Of a DNA stretch of 53,468 nucleotides, positions 16,209-24,806 are shown one piece after another. The position numbers were made by a program, and so were the translations under genes. Origin of the DNA: Egibacteraceae bacterium (GTDB lineage: Bacteria; Actinomycetota; Nitriliruptoria; Euzebyales; Egibacteraceae). The notes below the pieces were generated by a model. The model saw only the letters and a list, made by a program, of their open reading frames with translations, was not told the origin of the DNA and made no database searches. Location of the stretch: positions 1-53,468 of the forward strand of contig DATLGH010000059.1 in NCBI GenBank assembly GCA_035540635.1, given 5' to 3'. Each line of letters opens with the position of its first letter. Positions within the stretch are counted from its first letter, which is position 1.

Positions 16209-17309
16209 TCATCCGGCGTGCTCCTCGCCGCGCACGACGGTGCGCTGCACCAACAGGTCGTCGTCGAGGACCACGAGGTCCGCAGGTGTGCCCGGGCGCA
16301 GCGTGCCGAGCTCCGGGCGGCCGACGAGCCCCGCCGGCACACGGGTGGCGGCCTCGACCGCCTCGACGATGGTCGCGCCGAGGGCGACGAGGTTGCGGAC
16401 CGCCGCGTCCATGCTCAGCACGCTCCCGGCGAGGGTCCCGTCCGCCAGCCGCGCCGCCCCGCCGTTGACCGTGACGTCTCGGTCGCCGAGCCGGTAGCGG
16501 CCGTCGGGCAGCCCCGCCGCCTCGATCGCGTCGGTGACGAGCGCGAACCGCCCCCGGGCGGCGAGGAAGGCAGCCAGGGTCGTCTCCGGGGCGAGGTGGA
16601 CGCCGTCGACGATCGCCTGGACGACGACGTCGCGGCGGGCAAGGGCGGCGCCGGCCACGCCGGGGTCGCGCGCGCGCCAGCGGCGCTGGGCGTTGTGGAT
16701 GTGCGTCACCGCCCGGGCGCCCCGGTCGAACGCGGCGTGCGCGGTGGGGGCGTCGGCGTCGGTGTGCCCCACCGCCACGGTGATGCCCCGGGCGACGAGA
16801 TGCGCGATGAGGTCCAGGGCCCCCGGCCGCTCCGGCGCGAGGGTCATGTAGCGCACCGGCCCGGCGTCGCAGAGCCGGTCGGCGAGGTCGACCTGCGGGT
16901 CGACGAGGTGCGCCGGGTCGTGCGCTCCGGCGAACTGCGGGGACAGGAACGGCCCCTCGAGGTGGACGCCGAGCAGACGGGGGCCGACCGCCGTGGACTG
17001 GGCGCGTCCCGCGACGTCGAGCGCGGCGAGGTAGGCGCCGGGCGGGGAGGAGATGAAGGTCGGCTGGAACGCGGTCACGCCGGAGCGCAGGAGCGCTCCG
17101 CCCACCTCGCCGTAGGCGGCGACGTCGGCGCCGAGGAAGTCGACGCCGGCGAAGCCGTTCACCTGCAGGTCGACGAACCCGGGGACGGCAAGGCTTCGAC
17201 CCTGGCCACCGCCCACCCCGACCTGGCGGACGAGCCCGCCGGCGACCACGACGTCGCCGGGGACGCGCTGTCCGTCGACGAGTGCGGCTGCGACCCCGAG
17301 ACGTCCCGT
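16209..17309 (-). CDS. nagA: N-acetylglucosamine-6-phosphate deacetylase
   Basis: An amidohydrolase-fold enzyme that removes acetate from GlcNAc-6-phosphate. Visible motifs are FVDLQVNGFAGVDF, HLEGPFL (metal Glu), VGHTDA, THIHNAQ and the catalytic Asp in LVTDAIEAAG. The only normal start in frame is GTG at 17249, which would cut off the family's N-terminal strand (ALVDGQRVPGDVVVAGG). Homology continues upstream to an ACG at 17309 that has GGAGG eight bases before it. I therefore extend the gene to 17309 (366 residues) and flag the start as unusual. Confidence 0.85.
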   Translation of the reverse strand, partial: TGRLGVAAALVDGQRVPGDVVVAGGLVRQVGVGGGQGRSLAVPGFVDLQVNGFAGVDFLGADVAAYGEVGGALLRSGVTAFQPTFISSPPGAYLAALDVAGRAQSTAVGPRLLGVHLEGPFLSPQFAGAHDPAHLVDPQVDLADRLCDAGPVRYMTLAPERPGALDLIAHLVARGITVAVGHTDADAPTAHAAFDRGARAVTHIHNAQRRWRARDPGVAGAALARRDVVVQAIVDGVHLAPETTLAAFLAARGRFALVTDAIEAAGLPDGRYRLGDRDVTVNGGAARLADGTLAGSVLSMDAAVRNLVALGATIVEAVEAATRVPAGLVGRPELGTLRPGTPADLVVLDDDLLVQRTVVRGEEHAG

Positions 17310-17329
17310 GGCCCTCTCCTCCGTGGAAC

Positions 17330-19141
17330 CTAGAAGCCGAGCCCGTGGCCGAACGGGTACAGCACACCGGTGAAGTCCGCGGTCGGGATGGTGACGGGCA
17401 GACGACCGGTCGGCGCGACCGCCCCGAAGACGACCGCCACCGCGCCGCGCAGGGATACGGGCCGCCAGCTGTACGTCGCGAGGTAGGTGTCCACCTGAGG
17501 GAAGCTTGCGATGTCGTAGGGGTTGCGCACCGCGATCACGACCACGGGGGTGTCTGCGGCGTGAAGTGCCTCGACGAGCTGTCGCTGGCCGACGGCGGGC
17601 GCGAACGCCGCCGACATCGTCGCGACGACGACGACGTCGTGCCGCTGGGCCTCGGCGAGGACCCCGGCGATGGTCTCCTGACGGGGGTTGGCGCCCGTCT
17701 CGCGCACGGTGACCTCGGGCCCGTGGGCGGCGACGAGGCTGCCGAGGGTCGCGGTGGTCGCGGCCCCCCAGCCGGTGACGAGCACGCTGGCCACCTCGGC
17801 GGCGTCCAGGGGCAGCAGCCCGGCGTCGTTGGCCACCAGGGTCGTCGCACGCTCGCCGGCTTCCACGGCCACCGCCTGGTGGGCGGGGCTGCCGACGACG
17901 TCCAGCGGATGTTCGGGGTAAGGGTTGTGGAACAGGCCGCGGGCGTACTTGGCCCGCAGGATGCGCATCACCGACTCCTCGATGCGCCGCCTGCTGATCT
18001 GCCCGCTGCGCACGGCGTCGAGCACGCCCCGGTAGGCCAGGTCCATGTCGGCGGGCATGAGCAGGACGTCGGCGCCGGCCTGCAGCGCCATGACGGCGAT
18101 CTCGGCGGAGTCCCAGAAGTTCGCCAGCGCGCCCATCTCCAGCGCGTCGGTGACGATGAGACCGTCGAAGCCGAGCTCCTCGCGCAGCAGCCCGGTCAGG
18201 ACCCGGCGCGACAGCGTCGCGGGCAGGTCGGGGTCGACGGCCCGCACGATCATGTGCGCGGTCATCACCGCGTCGGCGCCGGCGTTGATCGCCTGCGCGA
18301 ACGGCGCGACGTGGACGTTCATGAGCGTCTCGCGGTCGTACTCCACCGACGGCAGGCCGTAGTGGCTGTCGACGTCGGTGTCCCCGTGGCCGGGGAAGTG
18401 CTTGATCGTCGCCGACACCCCACCGGCCTGCAGCGCCGCCATGGTCGCCGTGCCGAGGCCGCCGACGAGCCCGGGCTCCTCACCGAACGAGCGGACGCCG
18501 ATCACGGGGTTCTGCGGGTTGGTGTTCACGTCGAGGACCGGCGCGAAGTTCATGGTCACCCCGACCGCGTCGAGCTCCCGCGCGGTGATGGCGAAGACCC
18601 GCGCGGCCAGGTCGGCGTCGCGGGTGGCCCCGAGCGCCATCGCACCCGGGAACACCGTCGCCGGCTCCAGCATCCGGGCCACGATCCCCGTCTCCTGGTC
18701 GATGGCCACGTGCAGCGGCACCCTGGACGGCTGCGCGCCGGCTACGTCCTGCAGCGACGTGGACAGCCCACGGATCTGCGCGGGGTCTTGCGTGTTGCCC
18801 GACCACGCGAAGTAGATGACGCCGCCGAGGTGGTACTTCCGCACGACCTCGGCCGGCGTGCTCACGCCGTACTTGGCCTGGTTGTCCGCCGCACGGCTCG
18901 TGTCCTGCGCGTGCGCGCCGTAGACGTGCGTGGTGAACAGCTGCCCGACGAGCTCCTCCAGGCTCATCCGCGCCACCGTGCTGCGCAGGAGTCCCTGCTC
19001 GGCGTGCACGGGCGGGCCTGCGGCACCTCCGCCTGCGTGGGGCGGACGGCGGGCGCTCTGGGCCGCTGCGGGCACGCCGACGGTCAGGGCCATGAGGACG
19101 GCGAGCAGCGTGCCCGCCAGGCGGATCGCTCGGGGTCGCAT
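17330..19141 (-). CDS. Secreted GH3 beta-N-acetylhexosaminidase
   Basis: A 603-residue glycoside hydrolase family 3 protein with a signal peptide (core about 8-24, AAAQS cleavage region). The hexosaminidase-type motif KHFPGHGDT is at 247-255, with the acid/base His about 260 in TDVDSH, and the nucleophile D332 lies in IVTDALEMGA. The C-terminal third is the second GH3 alpha/beta domain. It should cut terminal GlcNAc from chitin or peptidoglycan fragments outside the cell and feed the downstream nagA, SIS and PTS genes. Its stop lies 20 bp before the proposed nagA start. Confidence 0.9.
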   Translation of the reverse strand: MRPRAIRLAGTLLAVLMALTVGVPAAAQSARRPPHAGGGAAGPPVHAEQGLLRSTVARMSLEELVGQLFTTHVYGAHAQDTSRAADNQAKYGVSTPAEVVRKYHLGGVIYFAWSGNTQDPAQIRGLSTSLQDVAGAQPSRVPLHVAIDQETGIVARMLEPATVFPGAMALGATRDADLAARVFAITARELDAVGVTMNFAPVLDVNTNPQNPVIGVRSFGEEPGLVGGLGTATMAALQAGGVSATIKHFPGHGDTDVDSHYGLPSVEYDRETLMNVHVAPFAQAINAGADAVMTAHMIVRAVDPDLPATLSRRVLTGLLREELGFDGLIVTDALEMGALANFWDSAEIAVMALQAGADVLLMPADMDLAYRGVLDAVRSGQISRRRIEESVMRILRAKYARGLFHNPYPEHPLDVVGSPAHQAVAVEAGERATTLVANDAGLLPLDAAEVASVLVTGWGAATTATLGSLVAAHGPEVTVRETGANPRQETIAGVLAEAQRHDVVVVATMSAAFAPAVGQRQLVEALHAADTPVVVIAVRNPYDIASFPQVDTYLATYSWRPVSLRGAVAVVFGAVAPTGRLPVTIPTADFTGVLYPFGHGLGF

Positions 19142-19164
19142 GCGGTGCTCCGATCGGTCGCGAC

Positions 19165-19170
19165 AGGATA
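19165..19170 (-). promoter_or_regulatory. Putative -10 element TATCCT for the amino-sugar operon
   Basis: Minus-strand TATCCT lies 23 nt upstream of the GH3 ATG, with CGGAGC as a possible ribosome-binding site between. No convincing -35 is visible. Confidence 0.4.
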
Positions 19171-19214
19171 CGCGGGCACGCCGGACGATTCAGGGTCTTT
19201 TCGCGTCGCACAGA

Positions 19215-19246
19215 AGCCGGGGGCGGCGCGTGCGCCGCCCCCGGCT
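19215..19246 (-). terminator. Strong hairpin downstream of the kelch gene
   Basis: A perfect 15-bp inverted repeat, AGCCGGGGGCGGCGC with GCGCCGCCCCCGGCT, separated by two bases. It starts 22 bp after the kelch stop, before the GH3 promoter. There is no long T-run, so it may act as an actinobacterial U-poor terminator. Confidence 0.7.
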
Positions 19247-19268
19247 CGGGCCTCCTCGTGCCCTGGTG

Positions 19269-21476
19269 TTACGGGGTGTGCGCGACGCAGGTCGTCCGCT
19301 GCGAAGGCGGCGGCATGCGCGTCGGGCAGACCGGGGTGTAGAGCGACACCGCCCCGTTCGTGCTGTTGCCGGCGACGAGCACCTTGCCGCAGTGCGGGCC
19401 GCACGCGGTCGACTTCGCGTTCCCGGATCGGGGGACGCCCAGCAGGATGGCCTCGTCGGTCTTCGAGAGCGACGAGCTCGAACCGTGTGCTGCGGGCATG
19501 GCGCCGCCCGAGTGCCACTGTCCGGTGGCCGGGTCGTAGACCTCCGTGCTGCTGTCCACGCCCGTTCCGGGCACGGCGCCGCCGGCGATGAGGGCCTGGC
19601 CGTCGGGCAGCACCTGGAAGCGGAAGTTGAACCGCCCCGCGTCTGCCACCGTGCCAGTGTGCGTCCACGCGTCGGTGGCCGGATCGTAGATCTCCGAGGT
19701 GTCCCGACCCTGGAAGCCGGCGGCGACGAGCACCCGGCCGTCGTGCAGGAGCATGGCGCCCTGGCGGGCCCGGCCGACGTTGAGCGGTCCGGCCGTCTGG
19801 CGCCAGGTGCGCGTCGCCGGGTCGTAGATGTCGGCCGTGCGGCTGTTGCCGGTCTCGCTGAAGCCCGCCGGCACGATCACGGTGCCGTCGTGCAGCAGCG
19901 CCGCCGACGTCGTGTGCCGCCGCTCGGTGAGGTCGCCGACCACCGTCCATGTCCCGGTGGACGGGTCGAAGATCTCCGCGGTGTTCGTGCGGAACGTGAA
20001 GTTGCAGGCCGCCGGCGGCGCCTGGTCGCAGGTGCGCCCACCGGCGACGAGGACCGTCCCGTCGGGCAGCAGGCTCGCCGTGTGCAGCGTGCGGCGCGTG
20101 TGGAGGTCGCCCGTGCGCGTCCACCTGCCCGTGTCGGGGTCGTAGATCTCCGCGGTGCTCGTCACCGGCTGGGCGTTGCTGCCGGCCCCGGTGGCTGTCA
20201 GCGTGTAGGGGGCGGCGAACCCGCCGACGGCGAGCACCCGCCCGTCGCGCAACCGGGTGGCGGTGTGGCTCCAGCGAGCCTCGTTGAGCGCGCCCGTGGC
20301 CGTCCACGTGCCCTTCTGCGGGTTGTACACCTCGGCGGAGGACACGATCTGCACCGGTTCGCCGGTGACGACGCGGCGCCCCGAGGCCGCGAGGACCCGG
20401 CCGTTGTTCAGCAGCGTCGTCGTGTGGTCGTAGCGGGGCACCGACAGCGGGCCGGTCGACTCCCAGCGGCCCAACGCCACGCCCTGGAGGGCGAAGTCGA
20501 CGGTGGCGGTCCGGCCGGCCTCGACGGTCGTGGTCTGTGACGCGCCGAGGAAGTTGCGCGCCGCGACGGTCACCGTGTACTCGCCGGGGTCCAGCGCACT
20601 GATCGTGTATGCGCCGTCCCCGTCGGTGGTCGCCGTGCGGCCGTGGGCCGACACCGTCGCACCCGCGATCGCCGCGCCGGTGCTCGCGGCGGTGACCCTG
20701 CCGGCAACGGTCCCGTGAGTCGGTGCCACCTCGCGTCTCAGTGCGAACGTCACGCCGAGCGTCTGGCCCGCCGGCGCCTCGACCGTTCTGCTCTGCGACT
20801 CGTAGCCGGGCGCCGACGCGGTGACGGTGTACGTGCCGGGGGCCAGGCCCTCGATGCTGTAGTTGCCGATCGTCGCCGGCTGCGGCGCCGTCGCGACCGT
20901 CGCCTGGCGGCCGACCTCGACACCGTTGCCGTCATAGGCGACGACGGTGGCGTCGGGGTGGCCCGCACCCGTCTCGGCGTCGGTCACCCTCCCCGTGATG
21001 GCGGCCCGCAGCTGGGCGACGAACGGGAAGCACTCGGCCTGGTTGGTCGCACTGCTCGCGCTCGCCCGCTCGGTGGCGCCAGCGACGCGGAGGTGGTACG
21101 TCCGCCCGGTCTGGATCGCGGCCCAGTTCGCCATGGTGAGGTCCCGGATCGCCGGACGACCCGGTGCCCAGCTGCCCGTCTGCCCGGTGCTGATCGCCTC
21201 GCCGCTGCAGTCGCTCGCCTCGTGGATCGTGTAGCCGCTCACGGGACCATGGGTGGTCGGCGTGATCGGTTCGCTCCAGCGGACGAACACGCCGTCGGTG
21301 GTGCCCTGCCCAGCCTGGATGAAGTAGTTGTTCCACGCGTCGAGCGCGCGGAAGTGGTTGTCGGCGGACACCGGGTTGGCGGCCACGAGGGTGCTGACCA
21401 TGAGCAGCGCCGTCGCCGAGGCGAGCAGCGTGCGGACCGGGCGGGGGACCGCCCCTGACTTCGCATGTGCGTTCAT
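19269..21476 (-). CDS. Secreted kelch-propeller protein with carboxypeptidase-regulatory-like domains
   Basis: A 735-residue exported protein. The signal peptide has its core about 15-34 and ends near NPVSADN. A fibronectin-like region follows, then two beta-sandwich repeats of the CarboxypepD_reg type (ITGRVTDAETGAGHPDATV and VAGRVTAASTGAAIAGATV). A propeller of kelch-like blades comes next, each with a G-x-V/A-L-x-A/V-x-G turn (NNGRVLAASGR, RDGRVLAVGGF, PDGTVLVAGGR, HDGRVLVAAGF and others). A galactose-oxidase-like sugar-binding or adhesive role is possible, but I see no copper ligands. ATG at 21476 follows GAGGGAGAAG. Confidence 0.82.
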   Translation of the reverse strand: MNAHAKSGAVPRPVRTLLASATALLMVSTLVAANPVSADNHFRALDAWNNYFIQAGQGTTDGVFVRWSEPITPTTHGPVSGYTIHEASDCSGEAISTGQTGSWAPGRPAIRDLTMANWAAIQTGRTYHLRVAGATERASASSATNQAECFPFVAQLRAAITGRVTDAETGAGHPDATVVAYDGNGVEVGRQATVATAPQPATIGNYSIEGLAPGTYTVTASAPGYESQSRTVEAPAGQTLGVTFALRREVAPTHGTVAGRVTAASTGAAIAGATVSAHGRTATTDGDGAYTISALDPGEYTVTVAARNFLGASQTTTVEAGRTATVDFALQGVALGRWESTGPLSVPRYDHTTTLLNNGRVLAASGRRVVTGEPVQIVSSAEVYNPQKGTWTATGALNEARWSHTATRLRDGRVLAVGGFAAPYTLTATGAGSNAQPVTSTAEIYDPDTGRWTRTGDLHTRRTLHTASLLPDGTVLVAGGRTCDQAPPAACNFTFRTNTAEIFDPSTGTWTVVGDLTERRHTTSAALLHDGTVIVPAGFSETGNSRTADIYDPATRTWRQTAGPLNVGRARQGAMLLHDGRVLVAAGFQGRDTSEIYDPATDAWTHTGTVADAGRFNFRFQVLPDGQALIAGGAVPGTGVDSSTEVYDPATGQWHSGGAMPAAHGSSSSLSKTDEAILLGVPRSGNAKSTACGPHCGKVLVAGNSTNGAVSLYTPVCPTRMPPPSQRTTCVAHTP

Positions 21477-21915
21477 CGGTGCGTTCTTCTCCCTCTGTCG
21501 CTGGTGCCGACTCGGCGCGACGCGTTGCGCTGCTGCGGAAAGGAACACCGCGCCGCCATGCAGAAAGGGCGTTGGAGTCTCGACCGCGACCGGTCGGGTC
21601 ACCCGCCCAGAGGCTGACCCGCCACGTTCCCGCACTTTCCCGCACTGCGACGTGCCCAGCCTCTCAGGCTCCCAGACCGCACAGGCGCCCACAAGCGTAG
21701 GACCTACCTAAGTAGCCGGGCTCAGCCTCCCGGGGCCGGATCGCCCCGCGGGACGCTGTTCTGGCTGCGCACCGCGCGGCCATGAGCGGTTGCGATGCGC
21801 CCGGCAGCGTCACCGCCTGTACGGCAAATGGCTGTACCCTCGTACCGTAGGCGTCCGACAAATACCGTGCGTCCGGTCCCCGGCCGCATGGCGGCCGATG
21901 CTAGCGTTGCGCCCC
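21477..21915. other. 439-bp divergent intergenic region, kelch / TetR
   Basis: No gene is supported here. It holds a perfect inverted repeat GTAGG-A-CCTAC at 21697-21707, an imperfect TACGG...CCGTA repeat around 21820-21848, and direct GTGCGGGAA-type repeats near 21625-21645 on the minus strand. I looked for riboswitch cores for the secreted protein and found none that fit. The repeats could be operators for the adjacent TetR. Confidence 0.4.
21902..21907 (+). promoter_or_regulatory. Putative leaderless -10 element TAGCGT for tetR
   Basis: TAGCGT is separated from the TetR ATG at 21916 by eight bases with no ribosome-binding site, fitting a leaderless transcript. Confidence 0.45.
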
Positions 21916-22527
21916 ATGACCGAGGGGCGGATGACGGCGAGCCAGCGGCGTGACCAGCTCGTCGGCGTGGCGAAGGCCGTCTTCGCCGAGCAGGGCTACC
22001 TCGGCGCCTCGATCGAGGAGATCGCCGCCCGGGCCAAGGTGTCCAAGCCGATCGTCTATGAGCACTTCGGGGGCAAGGAGGGGCTCTACGCCGTCGTGGT
22101 GGACCGCGAGACCCGCCGGCTGCTGGAGATGATCACCGTCCGTCTCGGTCCCGGAATCAGCCCGCGCGAGCAGGTGCACGCCAGCGCCGCCGCGTTCCTC
22201 GACTACATCGAGGCGGACTCCGCCGGGTTCCGCGTGCTGACCCGCGACTCGCCGTCGGGCTTCGCCGGCGGCGGACTGGCGGGGCTGCTGTCCGACGTGG
22301 CGGCCAAGGCGGAGGACGTCCTGAAGGGCTTCTTCGCCGAGTCCGGCCTCGATCCGGAGATGGTCCCCCTCTACGCCCGCGCCCTCATCGGCATGGTCGT
22401 GCATGTCGGCGCCTGGTGGAGCGAGGTGCGTGAGCCCGACAAGGAGGTCGTCGCCGCCCACGTGTCGGCCCTCGCCTACGTCGGCCTGTCCCGACTGCCC
22501 CGCGACCCCACACCCCGCCCCGGCTGA
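21916..22527 (+). CDS. TetR-family transcriptional regulator
   Basis: A 203-residue one-component repressor. The N-terminal helix-turn-helix (about 12-55) has the typical AKAVFAEQGYLGASIEEIAARAKVS wording split over three helices, then KPIVYEHFGGKEGLY. The helical C-terminal ligand domain is less conserved. DNA targets probably lie in its own upstream region, shared with the divergent kelch gene. Its last 52 bp overlap the 3' end of the convergent HAD gene. Ligand unknown. Confidence 0.88.
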   Translation: MTEGRMTASQRRDQLVGVAKAVFAEQGYLGASIEEIAARAKVSKPIVYEHFGGKEGLYAVVVDRETRRLLEMITVRLGPGISPREQVHASAAAFLDYIEADSAGFRVLTRDSPSGFAGGGLAGLLSDVAAKAEDVLKGFFAESGLDPEMVPLYARALIGMVVHVGAWWSEVREPDKEVVAAHVSALAYVGLSRLPRDPTPRPG

Positions 22528-23177
22528 GCGAGCAGGTCGGGGTCGACGGCCGTGAGGCTCGCCACGACCACATCAGCCGCGGGCAGGGTGACCCCTGGAA
22601 GCGAGGGGCAGCCGATGACCCACAGCCCGGCGGCCTTCGCTGAACGGGTGCCCGCCGGCGAGTCCTCCAGGGCCACCGACCGCTCAGGCCGCGCGCCACA
22701 GCCGGCGCACGCCATCGTGTAGGGGTCGGGGGCCGGCTTGGGCGCCACGACGTCGTCGGCGCACACGACCGTCGCGAACCAGCCCGCCAGGCCGCTCGAG
22801 GACAGCGCCCGGTCAGCGAGCGCACGCTCGGAGTTCGTCGCGACCGCAAGCGGCAGCTGCCCGTGCAGCGCCTTGACGAGCTCGACCGCGCCAGGCCGGG
22901 GTTCGAAACCTCTCGCGAACGCCGCGGCGGCGGCACCGCGCATGCTGGCGGCGATGTCCGCCGGCGCGTGCCGGCCGCCGAGGTGAGCGGCGAGGAGTCG
23001 TGCGGCCTCAGCGGGCCCCGAACCGAGCAGCAGCGTGTGCAGCGCGTCCTCCCAGACGCCGCCGAGGTCCTCGACGACCTGCCGGGTGGCGCGCGCCCAG
23101 GCGTCCTCGGAGTCCACGAGCAGTCCGTCGAGGTCGAAGACGACCGCCTCGGGCGGGTACGGCGGCGCCGGGGACAT
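22476..23177 (-). CDS. HAD-superfamily phosphatase, PgmB/Gph-like
   Basis: A 233-residue HAD hydrolase. Motif I is VVFDLDGLLVDS, motif II VATNSE, motif III Lys in VAPKPAPDPY and motif IV VALEDSPAGT; a subclass I helical cap lies between I and II. The substrate is probably a small phosphorylated metabolite. The start is ATG at 23177; the open frame above it is a shadow of the DUF6098 gene. The 52-bp convergent overlap with TetR is longer than usual, so the final 15 or so residues, which are Gly/Arg-rich, are probably extra. Confidence 0.8.
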   Translation of the reverse strand: MSPAPPYPPEAVVFDLDGLLVDSEDAWARATRQVVEDLGGVWEDALHTLLLGSGPAEAARLLAAHLGGRHAPADIAASMRGAAAAAFARGFEPRPGAVELVKALHGQLPLAVATNSERALADRALSSSGLAGWFATVVCADDVVAPKPAPDPYTMACAGCGARPERSVALEDSPAGTRSAKAAGLWVIGCPSLPGVTLPAADVVVASLTAVDPDLLAQPGRGVGSRGSRDRPT

Positions 23178-23212
23178 GGGCGCAAGGCTAGCCGCCGGCG
23201 GTTGGCCGGCGG

Positions 23213-23632
23213 CTACGTCGAGTCCTCCGCGACGTCGAAGCGCTCGGCGTAGAGCCGCTTGGCCTCCTCGACGAGCCCCGCGGACAGCCAGGCGAGCGGC
23301 CGGACGCCGGTCACGAGCGGCTCGTTGTCGGGTCCGCGTGCCACGACCTCGCCTTCCAGGATCCAGGCCCTGCGCTCGTCGTCGGCCTCGTCGGCGAGGT
23401 GGACGTAGTTGCAGAGCTGGCGGGCGAGCCACTCCTTGACCGGGCGGGTCCACCAGGGCTCCGGCTGCAGGGGGTTGACCGAGAGACCGGGCAGCTCCAG
23501 ACCGCTCTCGTAGTCGCGGCTGCAGCGGTCGCGGTCGACGGCGGGCCCGCGGGAGAACCGCACGAAGACGCCGGGGCGGACATGCTCGGCCAGCTGGGCC
23601 AGCGTGCGCAGCTCGGGCAGGTCCTCGTCCAT
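23213..23632 (-). CDS. DUF6098-type conserved actinobacterial protein
   Basis: A 139-residue soluble protein whose wording fits DUF6098: VFVRFSRGPAVD, SRDYESGLELPGLSVNPL, PEPWW and RGPDNEPLV. No catalytic function is known for the family. Start ATG at 23632 keeps the conserved LRTLAQLAEHV opening helix. It stands 35 bp upstream of the HAD gene on the same strand, so they may be co-transcribed. Confidence 0.75.
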   Translation of the reverse strand: MDEDLPELRTLAQLAEHVRPGVFVRFSRGPAVDRDRCSRDYESGLELPGLSVNPLQPEPWWTRPVKEWLARQLCNYVHLADEADDERRAWILEGEVVARGPDNEPLVTGVRPLAWLSAGLVEEAKRLYAERFDVAEDST

Positions 23633-23689
23633 GGCGCCCGACGATTCCCCGGCGCCGTCCCCCTCATCCCTACCGACGCCCGGAGATGG

Positions 23690-24634
23690 TCAGGAGGCCT
23701 GGGCCGCCTGCTTGGCCGCGCGGGCGGCGCGCTTCTCCTCGTAGCGGGTGGCCAGCCGGTCGAGGTTGTCCATGTGCTCGGCGAGCTGCTCCCGGGCCTT
23801 CGCCCCGCCCCCGTCGAGGCCTTCGAGCTCGAAGATGCGCCAGTGGCGCAGCAGCGGCCACACGACCTCGTCGTGGTGGATGCGCAGGTCGTAGATGCCC
23901 GCCTTCGCGATCTCCACAGCCTTGCGCTGAAAGCCCTTGATGACCGTGCCGGGCATCGCGAAGTCGACCACCTCGGCGGTGACCGCCTCGACGAGACGCG
24001 ACGGGTCCAGCTCGAGCGCCGCGGCGAGCATGTCGCGGTAGAAGACCATGTGGAGGTTCTCGTCGGCGGAGATCCGGGCCATGATGCGGTCGGCGACGGG
24101 GTCCTGCGAGTAGCGGCCTGTGTTGCGGTGACTGATGCGGGTCGCGAGCTCCTGGAATGCCACGTAGGCCATCCCCCGCAGGGAGTCCTTGTTCCCCCGG
24201 TCGTAGCCCTTCTGCATCGCGTCCATCCGCAGCCGCTCGAGCTCGTACGGGTCGACGTTGCGCGTGACGATGAGGTAGTCGCGCAGCACGATGCCGTGGC
24301 GGTTCTCCTCGGCGGTCCAGCGGTGCGTCCAGTTGATCCACGCGCCGTCGCCGGAGCCGAACATCTCGTGGATCTCGCGGTGGTAGCTCGGCAGGTTGTC
24401 CTCCGTGAGGAGGTTGACCTCGAGCGCCGTCTGGGCGACGCCGGTCACCCGCGGCTGGTCAGGCGTCCAGTCGTCACCGCCGTCGAAGAAGGCCGGGTAG
24501 TCGCGGCCGAGACTCCACGGGACGTACTCATGGGGGAACCACTCCTTCGCCACCTTCTCGTGGCGGTTCAGCAGCTCCTCGGCCTTCGGCTCGAGCTCGG
24601 CGATGAGCGCGCGGTCCGTGTAGCGGGTCGGCAC
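23690..24634 (-). CDS. Acyl-ACP desaturase (two-iron, soluble type)
   Basis: A 314-residue ferritin-like desaturase that introduces a double bond into acyl-ACP using oxygen and reduced ferredoxin. The two EExxH-like iron motifs are visible as TAEENRHG (about 109) and SADENLHM, with further ligand Glu residues in ALEVNLLTEDNLPSYHREIHEMF. It matches the soluble DesA-type family of actinobacteria and plants, not the membrane desaturases. The C-terminal 30 residues are a charged Ala/Lys/Arg tail. A dense palindrome block lies upstream, so fatty-acid-responsive repression is likely. Confidence 0.9.
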   Translation of the reverse strand: MPTRYTDRALIAELEPKAEELLNRHEKVAKEWFPHEYVPWSLGRDYPAFFDGGDDWTPDQPRVTGVAQTALEVNLLTEDNLPSYHREIHEMFGSGDGAWINWTHRWTAEENRHGIVLRDYLIVTRNVDPYELERLRMDAMQKGYDRGNKDSLRGMAYVAFQELATRISHRNTGRYSQDPVADRIMARISADENLHMVFYRDMLAAALELDPSRLVEAVTAEVVDFAMPGTVIKGFQRKAVEIAKAGIYDLRIHHDEVVWPLLRHWRIFELEGLDGGGAKAREQLAEHMDNLDRLATRYEEKRAARAAKQAAQAS

Positions 24635-24667
24635 GATGATCCTCCCGACGGGGAGCGTTGAAAAGAC

Positions 24668-24701
24668 TTACGGGAGCGTAACCTACGCAGGCGTAACTTA
24701 C
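24668..24701. promoter_or_regulatory. Palindromic operator block upstream of the desaturase
   Basis: Three perfect palindromes are packed in 34 bp: TTACG-GGAG-CGTAA (24668-24681), TACGC-AG-GCGTA (24684-24695) and GTAA-C-TTAC (24693-24701). They start 33 bp upstream of the desaturase ATG, over its likely promoter. The GTAA/TTAC half-sites recur at near-helical spacing, as expected for cooperative binding by a TetR- or FadR-type lipid regulator. Confidence 0.6.
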
Positions 24702-24773
24702 ACGTCAAGGTGTCCGGTTCTTCGCGCACCCTCGCCGCGCGCCCGGCGCTCGCCCGATCCCCCGCCGCGGCGG

Positions 24774-24779
24774 TAGCGT
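24774..24779 (+). promoter_or_regulatory. Putative -10 element TAGCGT for gpm
   Basis: TAGCGT lies 27 nt upstream of the phosphoglycerate mutase ATG, followed by AAAGGA as ribosome-binding site. Confidence 0.4.
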
Positions 24780-24806
24780 GCGGGCGCGCCCGCGAAAGGA
24801 CCCTCC

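Noticed and set aside
21477-21915. c-di-AMP or c-di-GMP riboswitch before the secreted kelch protein
   Set aside because: Neither strand shows the conserved core elements of these aptamers; only short inverted and direct repeats.
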